From an uncultured Oscillospiraceae bacterium (GTDB lineage Bacteria > Bacillota > Clostridia > Oscillospirales > Ruminococcaceae), in assembly GCA_900543295.1 (NCBI GenBank), contig UQQY01000003.1, forward strand, positions 1 to 53,619: DNA of 53,619 bases, read 5' to 3'. Both the position numbers and the translations under genes were made by a program. This document shows, one piece after another, positions 17,403 through 25,827 of the stretch (positions are counted from its first letter, which is position 1; each line of letters begins with the position of its first letter). A model generated the notes under the pieces. That model saw nothing but the letters and a program-made list of their open reading frames with translations, was not told where the DNA came from and did no database searches.

Positions 17403-17448
17403 AAAAAGAAAGGCATAGAACAGAGTAAATTACTCATTCTATGCCTTT
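17403..17448 (-). terminator. Terminator of the LacI/sugar operon
   Basis: Outer arms AAAGGCATAGAA (17409-17420) and TTCTATGCCTTT (17437-17448) enclose an inner GAGTA/TACTC stem. On the minus strand the stem is followed by TCTTTTTTC. It lies 27 bases beyond the stop of the last operon gene. Confidence 0.88.
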
Positions 17449-17474
17449 TGTTGTATCAAATTAAAATCGTGCGG

Positions 17475-18533
17475 TTATGCTTCAAACGGGAGAATTTTTC
17501 CTTCCTCGGCGGCGCGGAGCCCCGTTTCCATCAGGCGCATCACGCGCATGAGCTGATCGTGACGGATAAGCTGCGTTTCTTCGCCGTCAATCGCCGCCAT
17601 GACGTTGCGGTAGAAATCTTTGATGTCGGATTTAACCGGTACGATGTCTTCCGTTTCAATGGTCTCGTCGGTGCGCGGCGCCATGGTTTTGGTAAGGCCT
17701 GCCGCCGTTTTGACCGGAACTGCGTCGTTTTTGTCCCAGCTTTTGATGCGCACCATACGGCCCTTGCAGCTGAAATCATCAATCTGAGCGGAACCGTTTT
17801 CACCCAGCATATACCAGCGCGGCAGCTCGATAAAATTGCTTGTGCCAACCTCCAAAAGGGCGGTCTTGCCGCTTTCAAAGGTCAGGATCATGGTAAAGCC
17901 GTCGTCCACTTCATAGTTTGTGACGTGATTTACCTTGCAGTATACGGTTTTCACCTTTTCCGGCACAAACAGCAGCATCTGATCCAGAATATGCACGCCC
18001 CAGTCGAGCATCATGCCGCCACCGTGCTCCTTCTTGCCGCGCCAGTCGCCCGGAATGCCGCGTGAACCATGAACGCGCGACTCGATGTTGAACACATCGC
18101 CGAGAAGCCCCTCGTCGTAGATTTTCTTCATCGTGAGGAAATCCTCGTCCCAGCGGCGGTTCTGGTGTACGGTAAAGATCTTTCCGCTTTTGTTTGCCGC
18201 GTCGATCATTTCCTGCAAATCGCCGCTCGAAAGTGTGACCGGCTTTTCGCTCACGACATTTTTGCCTGCATGCAATGCGGCGACCGCAAGCGGTTTGTGG
18301 CAGTCGTTCGGCGTAGAGGTGAGAATCATATCAACGCTTTCGTCTGCCAGCACGTCTTCAAAGCTGTCATAAGCGCGGTAGCCAAGATCGCGGGCCGCCT
18401 GCTGGCGCTCTTCCTTGATATCGTACATACCGGCAAGCTCCAAGCCTTCGATGCCGCTTTCGATCAGCTCGCGGTGCCAGTTACCCATTCCGCCAAAGCC
18501 AACAATGACAATTCTGTGTTTGTTCTTGCTCAT
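17475..18533 (-). CDS. Gfo/Idh/MocA family oxidoreductase (second of operon)
   Basis: NAD(P)-dependent dehydrogenase of about 352 residues that would oxidise or reduce a sugar, cyclitol or glycoside hydroxyl. The N-terminal Rossmann motif is VIVGFGGMGNWH, the conserved SEKPVTLS carries the catalytic-site Lys, and MLDWGVHILDQML carries the Asp/His pair. Unlike the first dehydrogenase of the operon, the C-terminal half is adapted around GNWRGKKEHGG-type loops. The ATG at 18533 fits AGGGAG upstream; an in-frame extension to 18560 would run into the previous gene. It is the seventh and last gene of the LacI-led operon. Confidence 0.88.
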   Translation of the reverse strand: MSKNKHRIVIVGFGGMGNWHRELIESGIEGLELAGMYDIKEERQQAARDLGYRAYDSFEDVLADESVDMILTSTPNDCHKPLAVAALHAGKNVVSEKPVTLSSGDLQEMIDAANKSGKIFTVHQNRRWDEDFLTMKKIYDEGLLGDVFNIESRVHGSRGIPGDWRGKKEHGGGMMLDWGVHILDQMLLFVPEKVKTVYCKVNHVTNYEVDDGFTMILTFESGKTALLEVGTSNFIELPRWYMLGENGSAQIDDFSCKGRMVRIKSWDKNDAVPVKTAAGLTKTMAPRTDETIETEDIVPVKSDIKDFYRNVMAAIDGEETQLIRHDQLMRVMRLMETGLRAAEEGKILPFEA

Positions 18534-18547
18534 ATCCGCAATCTCCC

Positions 18548-19519
18548 TTATGCCCACCACATTTTGTCGAGCTTTTCATGCGTCAGGACTTCTTTCAAGA
18601 ACGTGATCGCCTTATCAAGTCCCTCTTCAACGGTCATCAGCGAATCCTCGTGCTCGATAGAAAGCACATGGTCATAGCCGGTCATGACAAGGTTTGACAC
18701 CATATCTTTCCAGTAGGCATAGTCGTTTCCGTAGCCGCAGGAGCGGAAAATCCAGCTTCGGTTGATTTCATCTCCATAAGGCTTGGTATCCAGTACGCCG
18801 TTGAGCATAGTGTTGTATTTGTCAACCTTCGTATCCTTTGCGTGGAAGTGGAAGATAGCGCCGGCCTTTCCGAGAACGCGGATCGCATAAGCCGGATCGA
18901 TCCCCTGCCAGATCAGGTGCGACGGATCGAAGTTTACGCCGATCTCCGGTCCGACTGCTTCGCGCAGTCTGAGGGCTGTCTCCGGATTGTAGACGCAGAA
19001 GCCCGGATGCATTTCGAGCGCGAATTTATGTACGCCGTGCTCTTTGGCAAAGGCAACTTTTTCTTTCCAATAGGGAATGAGTTTTTCTTTCCACTGCCAC
19101 TTGACGATTTCGCTGAAATCGTCTGGCCACGGGCAGACGACCCAGTTCGGGTGCTCGGAGGTTTCGCAGTCGCCCGGACAGCCGGAGAAGCAGTTTATCA
19201 CCTCAACGCCCAGCTTTTCAGCAAGCAGAATTGCGCCGGTCAGATCGTCGTCAAATTGCTTGGCAAGCGTCTTGTTCGGATGCAGAGGATTTCCGTGTGC
19301 GGAAAGACCGCTGATTTCCATATCGTATTTTGTAAAAAGGTCTTTGAATTCCTGCAATTTTGTCTCGTCGCTTAACAGCACGGCCGGATCAGCATGCGCC
19401 TTTCCGGGAAAGCCGCCGCAGCCGATTTCGACCGCTTCGACTCCCTTCGGCTTTAGGTAAGCCAACACCTCTTCCAGAGGCTTGTCGCCCATGAGATTGG
19501 TCAAAACGCCAAGTTTCAT
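18548..19519 (-). CDS. Sugar phosphate isomerase/epimerase-like TIM barrel (A)
   Basis: A 323-residue xylose-isomerase-like barrel (AP endonuclease 2 superfamily). Expected metal ligands are present along the barrel: Glu in ALEMHPGFC, Asp/His in NFDPSHLIW, His in FHFHAKDTK and Glu in LSIEHEDS. The family catalyses isomerisation, epimerisation or dehydration of sugars and keto-sugars; some members cleave 3-keto-glycosides. It lies between a second TIM barrel and a Gfo/Idh/MocA dehydrogenase, so it probably processes the keto-sugar that a dehydrogenase makes. The substrate is not determinable from sequence. Confidence 0.87.
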   Translation of the reverse strand: MKLGVLTNLMGDKPLEEVLAYLKPKGVEAVEIGCGGFPGKAHADPAVLLSDETKLQEFKDLFTKYDMEISGLSAHGNPLHPNKTLAKQFDDDLTGAILLAEKLGVEVINCFSGCPGDCETSEHPNWVVCPWPDDFSEIVKWQWKEKLIPYWKEKVAFAKEHGVHKFALEMHPGFCVYNPETALRLREAVGPEIGVNFDPSHLIWQGIDPAYAIRVLGKAGAIFHFHAKDTKVDKYNTMLNGVLDTKPYGDEINRSWIFRSCGYGNDYAYWKDMVSNLVMTGYDHVLSIEHEDSLMTVEEGLDKAITFLKEVLTHEKLDKMWWA

Positions 19520-19539
19520 TTTGAAAACTTCCTTCCTTA

Positions 19540-20262
19540 TTATAATGCGCTGATATAGGCGTAATCCCTGCGGATTGCCTCAAGCTGCTCTTCCAAATCC
19601 TCCGCGGCTTCGCTTTCGACAACAGCCCAATCGAAGTTCTGCGCTTTGGCGTATGCGCAGATCGTCTTCAGATCAACGTTTCCCGCACCGGCAAGCGTGC
19701 CTTCTTCCATGTTTCCGTCTTTTGCGTGGAAGATACCCGTGCGGCCTTCATATTTTCTGAGATAGACCATCGGATCTTCGCCGCCGCGGTATACCCAATA
19801 TACGTCAAGCTCCAGCTTCAGTTCCGGCATTTCCTCTGCGAGGATGTCGATCAGGTATTTGTTCTCGTCCTTTTGGAATTCATGCGCATGATTGTGGTAA
19901 TACAGCTCCATACCGGCGGCCTTAATCTTCGGCAGGGCGGCGGAAAGCTTTCTTGCTACCTCTTTTGTATCTGCTGCGGTTTTAATCTCCGACCATGGAC
20001 AGATGATACGGTGATTGCCGATTGCTTTGTGAAACGCAATCATATTGTCCGTATCGTCACAGATTTCCTCAATCGGAATATGCGCGCCCATGGCCTCCGC
20101 GCCGTATTTTTTGAGCCAGCCGGAGACTTCCTCCGCACTGTGTCCGAAAAAGCCCGCAAATTCAAGACCTTCATAGCCGATTTCAGATGCGGCCCTGATG
20201 CCCGCCTCCAGATCGTCCTTGCAGAGTGTGCGAATGGCATACATTTGAACGCCGTATTTCAT
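19540..20262 (-). CDS. Sugar phosphate isomerase/epimerase-like TIM barrel (B)
   Basis: A 240-residue compact barrel of the same superfamily as its neighbours but clearly divergent. Metal-site motifs are YYHNHAHEF, LELDVYWV, IFHAKDGNM and VVESEA. The small size and the YYHNHAHEF motif recall the short barrels often annotated as hydroxypyruvate-isomerase or IolE-like. Fifth catabolic gene of the operon, 20 bases before barrel A. Having three non-identical barrels in one operon suggests sequential steps rather than redundancy. Confidence 0.87.
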   Translation of the reverse strand: MKYGVQMYAIRTLCKDDLEAGIRAASEIGYEGLEFAGFFGHSAEEVSGWLKKYGAEAMGAHIPIEEICDDTDNMIAFHKAIGNHRIICPWSEIKTAADTKEVARKLSAALPKIKAAGMELYYHNHAHEFQKDENKYLIDILAEEMPELKLELDVYWVYRGGEDPMVYLRKYEGRTGIFHAKDGNMEEGTLAGAGNVDLKTICAYAKAQNFDWAVVESEAAEDLEEQLEAIRRDYAYISAL

Positions 20263-20325
20263 TTTAAGTCCTCTTTTCTATATAAAAGGATAAGAAAGCA
20301 GTATCGAATAAGCTCTGCTTTTCAA

Positions 20326-21126
20326 TCAGAACATCAGGCTGCGGATCAGTTTGATGGTATAATCGACGCCTGCATCGCCAAGCGCGCCCTCTCTCCAAAT
20401 GTCGGAGTGCGGCTCAATGGCGAGCGTGCCGTCATAACCTTTTGCATACAGCACTGCCATAAACGCGCCCCAGTCGGTCTGATCCATGCCCGCAGGCGGA
20501 TCGTCAAAACGTTCGCCGTCGATGAGCATGCTTCCCTTGATATGAACGTGTGCAAAACGATCGCCCCACTTTTTCATTTCGGAGAGATAATCCGCTCCCT
20601 TTGCATAGCGGCTGTGCGACGGATCGTATTTAATCCAGAGATCTTTTAAGTGCCCGTGAATCACGCTCCACGCCGGGTCGGAGTGGATAAAGTTGCCCCA
20701 GCGGCAGTTGCAGGTTGCAATTTTGATGCCATAGGGCTTTGCGAATTCGATCAGCTCCGAAAGGTAGTCAATCGCGCAGGTGTAATTTTCATAAAGCGAA
20801 AGCTCCTTGACATAATCCACACCCAGTACATAGACAGGGCAGCCAAGCACCGCCGCCGCTTCAATAAGCGTATGATCGGCGATACGCTCGGCCTCGTTTA
20901 CGCTTCCGTCAGAAAGCGTTTTCTTTCCGGCCCAGCGGCCCACCGATCCGGTGAAAAGGCCCAGTTCATCGAGGTTTTTCTTAATCTCCGGCGCGCGCTC
21001 GCCAAATTCGGCATAACGATCCGGTTTGGCCGCATTCACACAGAATTCAACGAAGTCGAGGCCCTGCTGTTTAATTTTTTCAAAAGCTTCCCTTTCAAAG
21101 CTGTAGCTGATGATACCAAGTTTCAT
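20326..21126 (-). CDS. Sugar phosphate isomerase/epimerase-like TIM barrel (C)
   Basis: A 266-residue xylose-isomerase-like barrel. Motifs include ATCNCRWGNF, KYDPSHSRY, FAHVHIKGS and LAIEPHSD, giving the usual Glu/Asp/His/Glu metal set. Two consecutive ATGs (21129 and 21126) follow AGGAGG; the second has the better 7-base spacing, while the first overlaps the kinase stop as ATGA. A much longer in-frame start at 21183 would lie inside the kinase gene and is rejected. It follows the kinase with translational coupling in the LacI-led operon. Confidence 0.87.
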   Translation of the reverse strand: MKLGIISYSFEREAFEKIKQQGLDFVEFCVNAAKPDRYAEFGERAPEIKKNLDELGLFTGSVGRWAGKKTLSDGSVNEAERIADHTLIEAAAVLGCPVYVLGVDYVKELSLYENYTCAIDYLSELIEFAKPYGIKIATCNCRWGNFIHSDPAWSVIHGHLKDLWIKYDPSHSRYAKGADYLSEMKKWGDRFAHVHIKGSMLIDGERFDDPPAGMDQTDWGAFMAVLYAKGYDGTLAIEPHSDIWREGALGDAGVDYTIKLIRSLMF

Positions 21127-21704
21127 CATAATTCCTCCTGATTCTGTTCGTTTAAACGGGCACGGATGGCAGAAAGCAGCCACGGTATACCGTCATGACG
21201 GAAGGCGCCGTTTATGATAAGGTCGGCGCGGTTCCTGGTCGGTTCGATCAGCTCGTCATGGCGGAAACGCACGGTATCCATATAGCGGTCAGTAATTTCC
21301 TCTATGCTTTGGCCCCATTCCATATGGCGGCGAAGCCTGCGGAAGAACCGCTCTTCCGGCCTTAGCTCAACGAAAAGCCTTAAATCGCAGCGTGTATAAA
21401 TTTCAGGGAGATACAGTGCAAACAACCCCTCTATAATGACAACATCCGCCATGCCGTTCAACGCCCGGTCAAACGACTGGTACAGCCGAGGCAAATCAAG
21501 CGCATCCGGATGGTTGTGCTCCGGATATTCCCTGCCGGAAAACGGCGCAATTACCGTGGGCGGGTTCGCCTTAAAATAGGAATCCATATGAAGCACCTCA
21601 ACCGCATATTCTGCAAGGGCTTCCTTTAATAAATCCGCAAGCGTGGATTTTCCGCTGCACGTTCCTCCCGCAATGCCGATGACAAGCGGCTTTTTATCAG
21701 TCAT
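21126..21704 (-). CDS. Uridine-kinase-like P-loop kinase
   Basis: A 192-residue kinase of the uridine kinase/phosphoribulokinase class. The Walker A motif is GIAGGTCSGKSTL near residue 12, followed by HMDSYFKAN and NHPDALDL, the nucleoside-binding region in true uridine kinases, then the VIIEGLFAL and RFFRRLRRHMEWGQS lid. ATP-dependent phosphorylation of a hydroxyl is expected. Its place inside a sugar-catabolism operon, overlapping the upstream dehydrogenase by 8 bases, suggests the true substrate may be a sugar or polyol rather than uridine. Uridine salvage remains the conservative reading. Confidence 0.83.
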   Translation of the reverse strand: MTDKKPLVIGIAGGTCSGKSTLADLLKEALAEYAVEVLHMDSYFKANPPTVIAPFSGREYPEHNHPDALDLPRLYQSFDRALNGMADVVIIEGLFALYLPEIYTRCDLRLFVELRPEERFFRRLRRHMEWGQSIEEITDRYMDTVRFRHDELIEPTRNRADLIINGAFRHDGIPWLLSAIRARLNEQNQEEL

Positions 21705-22782
21705 TCAGATAGACCGGCCTGCCGGTTTTTGCAGATTCGTAAATTGCTTCGAGAATCTGGGTTACGACTGCGGCCTGCTCCGGCAAAACAGTGAGCGGAG
21801 TTCCCTTCGTGATTGCATTGATCCATGTACGGCATTCAAAGTCCTGCGGCTCGCCGCCCAGATCGCCCTCAAAGTAGTCAACGCCGCCGGATTCAAGGTT
21901 CGGCTCTTCTATGTACTGCTTGTTGTACTTGACGCCGTTGATGCGAAGGCCGCCCTTCATGTCTGCGCCTGCCTTTGTTCCGCAGAGAGAGGTTTTCGCT
22001 TCATCCACGTCGAGGGAATTGAGCGCCCAGCTTGACTCGAGGATAATGGTTGCGCCGTCCTCCATGGTAATGAAGCCGAAAGCGGAATCCTCAACGGTGA
22101 ATTTCTCCGGATCCCAGTCGCCCCATGCGTTTCCAGCTTCTTTCTGATCCCCGAGCTTTTTGTAGGTAGTGCCGACCACCATTTTCGGTTTATAGTTATT
22201 CATCATCCACAAAGTTAAATCGAGCGCGTGCGTACCGATGTCGATCAGCGGACCGCCGCCCTGCTCGTACTCGTTTAGAAACACACCCCATGTCGGAACG
22301 GCACGGCGTCTGATGGCATGAGCTTTTGCAAAATAGATTTCACCAAGCTCGCCGTTTTCACAGGCGCGCTTTAAGTACTGAGAGTCCGGACGGTAGCGGT
22401 TCTGATAGCCGATGGTGAGGATTTTTCCAGTTTCCTTTGCAACCGCGACCATTTCTTTTGCTTCTGCATACGTTTTTGCCATTGGCTTTTCGCACATAAC
22501 GTGCTTGCCGGCGCGCATGGAGTCAATCGAGATGAAGCTGTGCGAGCGGTTCGGCGTTAAAACGTGTACCGCGTCAATGCTTTCGTCCTTCAGCAGCTCC
22601 TTGTAGTCTGTGTAGACCTTCGCATCCGGCGTGCCGTACTCCTTGGCTGCTTTGACCGCCTTTTCTTCGATAATATCGCAGAACGCGACAAGCTCCGCCT
22701 CTTTTATTTTTTTAAGAGCTGGAAGATGTTTTCCGTTTGCGATACCTCCGCATCCGATGATACCGATTCTAACTTTTTCCAT
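21697..22782 (-). CDS. Gfo/Idh/MocA family oxidoreductase (first of operon)
   Basis: A 361-residue NAD(P)-dependent dehydrogenase. The Rossmann motif is IGIIGCGGIANGKHLPAL, the conserved CEKPMAKT supplies the catalytic-site Lys, and LIDIGTHALDLTLWMM the Asp/His pair. A C-terminal segment with FEGDLGGEPQDFECRTWINAI is typical of the glycoside/cyclitol branch. It is the first structural gene after the LacI regulator (13-base gap) and so probably performs the entry oxidation of the substrate. Start supported by GGAGA upstream. Confidence 0.9.
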   Translation of the reverse strand: MEKVRIGIIGCGGIANGKHLPALKKIKEAELVAFCDIIEEKAVKAAKEYGTPDAKVYTDYKELLKDESIDAVHVLTPNRSHSFISIDSMRAGKHVMCEKPMAKTYAEAKEMVAVAKETGKILTIGYQNRYRPDSQYLKRACENGELGEIYFAKAHAIRRRAVPTWGVFLNEYEQGGGPLIDIGTHALDLTLWMMNNYKPKMVVGTTYKKLGDQKEAGNAWGDWDPEKFTVEDSAFGFITMEDGATIILESSWALNSLDVDEAKTSLCGTKAGADMKGGLRINGVKYNKQYIEEPNLESGGVDYFEGDLGGEPQDFECRTWINAITKGTPLTVLPEQAAVVTQILEAIYESAKTGRPVYLND

Positions 22783-22795
22783 GGTGACACTCTCC

Positions 22796-23809
22796 TTATA
22801 AATTTCGCGAGACGACCGATTCCCGCTCGATCAGCTCGTGTGATAAGACAATTTTTTGTGCGCGGTTGTCTTCACCTTGTATGGCGGAGAGCAAAAGCTC
22901 CGCCGATTTGTAACCGATTTCATAACGCGGCTGCTTCACCGTTGTGATGCCTGGCAGATACGCCTCCGACAAAAGAGCGTTGTCAAAGCCCATCACCGAA
23001 ATATCGTCCGGTACACGAATTCCCGCTTCGGCAAACGCGCGCACCGCACCGACTGCCGAGGAATCAGAAATACAGAATACCGCATCCGGCAGAGTTTTTC
23101 CGCTTTGCAGCAGACGTTTGGCGGCCCGTATACCCGCATGAATGCTGAAGCCCTCTTCAATGACGTTCGCCTCGTCAACGAACAGCCCAGCGTACTGCAT
23201 TGCCTCGCGATAGCCCTCCTTCCGGCAAATCGAGGAGGAGAGTGCGCCGCCCGCGCCGAAAAAGGCAACCGACCGATGTCCATGCGCGACAAGATAGGAG
23301 ATCGCGTCGAACGCCGCCTTCCTGTTGTCAATGGAGACGGACGCTGCGAGAAAGCTGTCCTGGGGCTCGCACGCCTGAACAACCGGAATGCCGCGGCACG
23401 ACTCGGTGAGCCGCTCTCCGGGCTGCTCCGACGATAAAAAGATCGCCCCGTCGATGAGCTTTGTCTGCAAAAGCGTAACAGCTCGCTGTTCGAGCTCCAT
23501 ATTTCCATGCGTCATACAGAGCATCACACTGTAGCCGTCTTCAGCGGCACGTTCCTCAATGCCCTTGACCACACGGGAGTAAAAGGGGTTTGAAATGGTG
23601 TTTAACAGCACAAGAATGCTTTTTGTGGCGCCGCGCCGCAGATTGCGTCCCAGAAGATTCGGTGAATACGAAAGCTTTTCGATGGCGTCGTCCACGCGCG
23701 CTTTGGTGTCCGGCAATACGTTTCTCTCCCCGTTTATCACACGGGATACTGTCGCCACAGAAACGCCCGCAAGCTTTGCCACATCTTTTATCGTTGCCGT
23801 ATGTTTCAC
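22796..23809 (-). CDS. LacI family transcriptional repressor
   Basis: A 337-residue regulator. The N-terminal HTH (ATIKDVAKLAGVSVATVSRVINGERNVLPDTKARVDDAI) and hinge helix (SPNLLGRNLRRGAT) are canonical. The rest is the periplasmic-binding-protein-like effector domain, with SVMGFDNALLSEAYLPGITTVKQP near the end. It heads the operon with the two dehydrogenases, three TIM barrels and kinase, and should repress it until a sugar-derived inducer binds. GGAGGTG precedes the ATG. The promoter and two candidate operators lie immediately upstream, so autoregulation is likely. Confidence 0.95.
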   Translation of the reverse strand: MKHTATIKDVAKLAGVSVATVSRVINGERNVLPDTKARVDDAIEKLSYSPNLLGRNLRRGATKSILVLLNTISNPFYSRVVKGIEERAAEDGYSVMLCMTHGNMELEQRAVTLLQTKLIDGAIFLSSEQPGERLTESCRGIPVVQACEPQDSFLAASVSIDNRKAAFDAISYLVAHGHRSVAFFGAGGALSSSICRKEGYREAMQYAGLFVDEANVIEEGFSIHAGIRAAKRLLQSGKTLPDAVFCISDSSAVGAVRAFAEAGIRVPDDISVMGFDNALLSEAYLPGITTVKQPRYEIGYKSAELLLSAIQGEDNRAQKIVLSHELIERESVVSRNL

Positions 23810-23823
23810 CTCCGCATCCGATG

Positions 23824-23839
23824 ATGTAATCCGTTACAT
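23824..23839. promoter_or_regulatory. Candidate LacI-family operator
   Basis: Inverted repeat ATGTAA-TCCG-TTACAT (6-base perfect arms, 4-base centre) lying just downstream of the predicted transcription start of the lacI operon. The TGTAA/TTACA form with a central CG-containing step is typical for LacI-family sites. A second core, AAGCGCTT (23859-23866), sits in the promoter spacer. Confidence 0.6.
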
Positions 23840-23848
23840 TACGCGTAC

Positions 23849-23877
23849 AGCATAGCATAAGCGCTTCGGTTTGTAAA
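23849..23877 (-). promoter_or_regulatory. Promoter of the LacI/sugar operon
   Basis: On the minus strand: -35 TTTACA (23872-23877), 17-base spacer containing AAGCGCTT, -10 TATGCT (23849-23854). Confidence 0.72.
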
Positions 23878-23938
23878 GAGGTTTTTGAGGATTATCTACA
23901 AAAAATTCTTAAAAAGAATTCGTGCTCGTTCCCTTTGC

Positions 23939-23967
23939 TTGCAGAACCGTTCGTAAAACGGTATACT
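23939..23967 (+). promoter_or_regulatory. Promoter of the zinc-ribbon membrane protein gene
   Basis: -35 TTGCAG (23939-23944), 17-base spacer, -10 TATACT (23962-23967). The spacer carries an imperfect inverted repeat ACCGTT...AACGGT. The leader to the start codon is about 80 bases. Confidence 0.68.
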
Positions 23968-24055
23968 GTTTGTTGAAACATGCTTCGACCATCCGTCACA
24001 CCTTTTCAACTGTGCAAAACCGTACGTTCTAAAACGTATATATGGAGGGACTTTG

Positions 24056-24526
24056 ATGAGAATTTGCCCAAAATGCCAGACTGTAAACAAAAATGAGAAT
24101 ATGCTCTGCGCTAATTGTCAGGAGTACATCGGATCGGCGCCTGTTGTGGACGATCCGGATTATGGAAAGCGGATGGTAGAACATGAGGTCAGACGGACGC
24201 ATGTGCGCAATACGGTCGCGCTGATTATTTTTTTGGTATGCTACGCCGCCTTTCTGATCTTTTTTGCAACGGTATGCTATACAATATACGGCGATCTGTA
24301 TTACTGGCTTATGATGCTCCCCTGGTACATTCCATGCCTGTGTCTGTTCATCTTCCCATATAACCGGGCGTATCAGTGGTTTTTGCGAAAGCGGAGGAAG
24401 GCTGTAAAACCCCTTAGCGAATACTGGACGATTTTTTTCCGTGTGCTGGCCGTTGCCTTTTTATTTGTTCTGTGTATCGAAATGTATAATGTGCTGGCGC
24501 GAAATTCGCCTATGGTACCCAAATAA
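24056..24526 (+). CDS. Zinc-ribbon membrane protein
   Basis: A 156-residue protein of unknown function. The N-terminus is a zinc ribbon, MRICPKCQTVNKNENMLCANCQEYIG (CxxC...CxxC). Three hydrophobic segments follow (about residues 48-70, 78-100 and 128-147), the last ahead of a short tail. Zinc-ribbon plus helices is common among small uncharacterised Clostridia membrane proteins. ATG at 24056 is chosen over the overlapping TTG at 24053 because GGAGGG has better spacing. It is followed after 71 bases by the PPi-PFK gene and may be co-transcribed with it. Confidence 0.7.
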   Translation: MRICPKCQTVNKNENMLCANCQEYIGSAPVVDDPDYGKRMVEHEVRRTHVRNTVALIIFLVCYAAFLIFFATVCYTIYGDLYYWLMMLPWYIPCLCLFIFPYNRAYQWFLRKRRKAVKPLSEYWTIFFRVLAVAFLFVLCIEMYNVLARNSPMVPK

Positions 24527-24597
24527 GGGCTTCTGTATAACCCTTCTTTGTCATACATAATATAAGGACAACATGAAAGAGAATCCATGGAGGAATT

Positions 24598-25827
24598 ATG
24601 AGGAGAAACGTTTTAATCGGTTTATCCGGCGGGCCGAGCGCCGCTATTAACGCGTCTATGGCGGGCGTTATTCGGGCTGCCGCTGCTTCTGCCCGCTACG
24701 GTGCTGTATACGGCGCGTTGCATGGTATAGCAGGCGTACTGAATCGTGAAGTTATCGATCTTGCTCCCTACAGCGACGAAGAAAGTCTCAGGCTGCTGAT
24801 ACAGACGCCGGCCATGTCGCTCGGATCCTGCCGAAAAAAACTTACTGCGGCGGACTGGCCGAAAATTGAGCAGGTGCTCACAGATTACGGCGTAGGCGTA
24901 TTTTTCTATATCGGCGGAAACGATTCCATGGATACGGTTTTGCAGCTTTCCCGCTATTTAAAGGAAAAAAGGAGCGATATTCAGATTATCGGCGTGCCGA
25001 AAACCATTGATAATGATCTTCCCGTCACCGATCATACGCCTGGCTTTGGCAGCAGCGCAAAATACCTCTACCATACGATGCACGAGATCGTTCGCGACAG
25101 CGAGATTTATCCGGTCAAAAATGTAGTGATTGTCGAGGTGATGGGCCGAAACAGCGGCTGGCTTACGCTTGCGGCGGGGCTTACGCGCTTTAACGGTGGG
25201 ATGTATCCGCAGATTATCGCCATCCCAGAGGTGCCCTTTGATGAATTCGGTTTCCTCGATCAAATTAAAAAGCTGTTGAAAACCGAGCATACCGTTGTCT
25301 GTGCAATCAGCGAAGGAATCCGCGGCAAAAACGGCGATTACATTGGGATGGAGACCAAAAGCGGCGCGGTCGATACGTTTGGACACACTTATTTAAGCGG
25401 CGTGGGTAAGTATCTTGAAATGCTTGTATCTGAAAAAATCGGCTGTAAGGTGCGCTCCATTGAATTAAATGTGATGCAGCGCTGCGCCGCGCACCTTTCC
25501 TCCAAAACGGATTTGGACGAGGCGGTTAAAATCGGCGAAGCCGCTGTCCGTGCGGCAGAGGATGGCGCTTCCGGCGTCACGATGGTGTTCGAGCGAATCA
25601 GCGACGCCCCTTATACCGTCCGCATTGGACAGACTGACGTTGCAAACATTGCGAATCTGGCAAAGGACGTGCCGGAAAAATGGTATGACCTTTCGTCGGA
25701 AAAGGTGCAGGCGGAGATCCGGCGGTATCTTCTGCCGCTGATTGCCGGAAGCATTGAGCCGGTCTGCGATGAGACTGGGCTTCCGATCTTTCTTGATATT
25801 CGCGGGATACATGGTACGCGCGGATGA
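24598..25827 (+). CDS. 6-phosphofructokinase, pyrophosphate-dependent type
   Basis: A 409-residue phosphofructokinase that phosphorylates fructose 6-phosphate in glycolysis, or runs in reverse in gluconeogenesis. Two residues point to pyrophosphate rather than ATP as phosphoryl donor: Asp109 in IGGNDSMD, where ATP enzymes have Gly, and Lys135 in PKTIDND, where ATP enzymes have Gly-Thr. The catalytic Asp lies in TIDNDLP. The phosphate loop is GGPSAAINASM, and MGRNSGWL and ISEGIRGKNG are further family motifs. GGAGG lies before the ATG. The stop codon overlaps the next gene as ATGA. Confidence 0.92.
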   Translation: MRRNVLIGLSGGPSAAINASMAGVIRAAAASARYGAVYGALHGIAGVLNREVIDLAPYSDEESLRLLIQTPAMSLGSCRKKLTAADWPKIEQVLTDYGVGVFFYIGGNDSMDTVLQLSRYLKEKRSDIQIIGVPKTIDNDLPVTDHTPGFGSSAKYLYHTMHEIVRDSEIYPVKNVVIVEVMGRNSGWLTLAAGLTRFNGGMYPQIIAIPEVPFDEFGFLDQIKKLLKTEHTVVCAISEGIRGKNGDYIGMETKSGAVDTFGHTYLSGVGKYLEMLVSEKIGCKVRSIELNVMQRCAAHLSSKTDLDEAVKIGEAAVRAAEDGASGVTMVFERISDAPYTVRIGQTDVANIANLAKDVPEKWYDLSSEKVQAEIRRYLLPLIAGSIEPVCDETGLPIFLDIRGIHGTRG

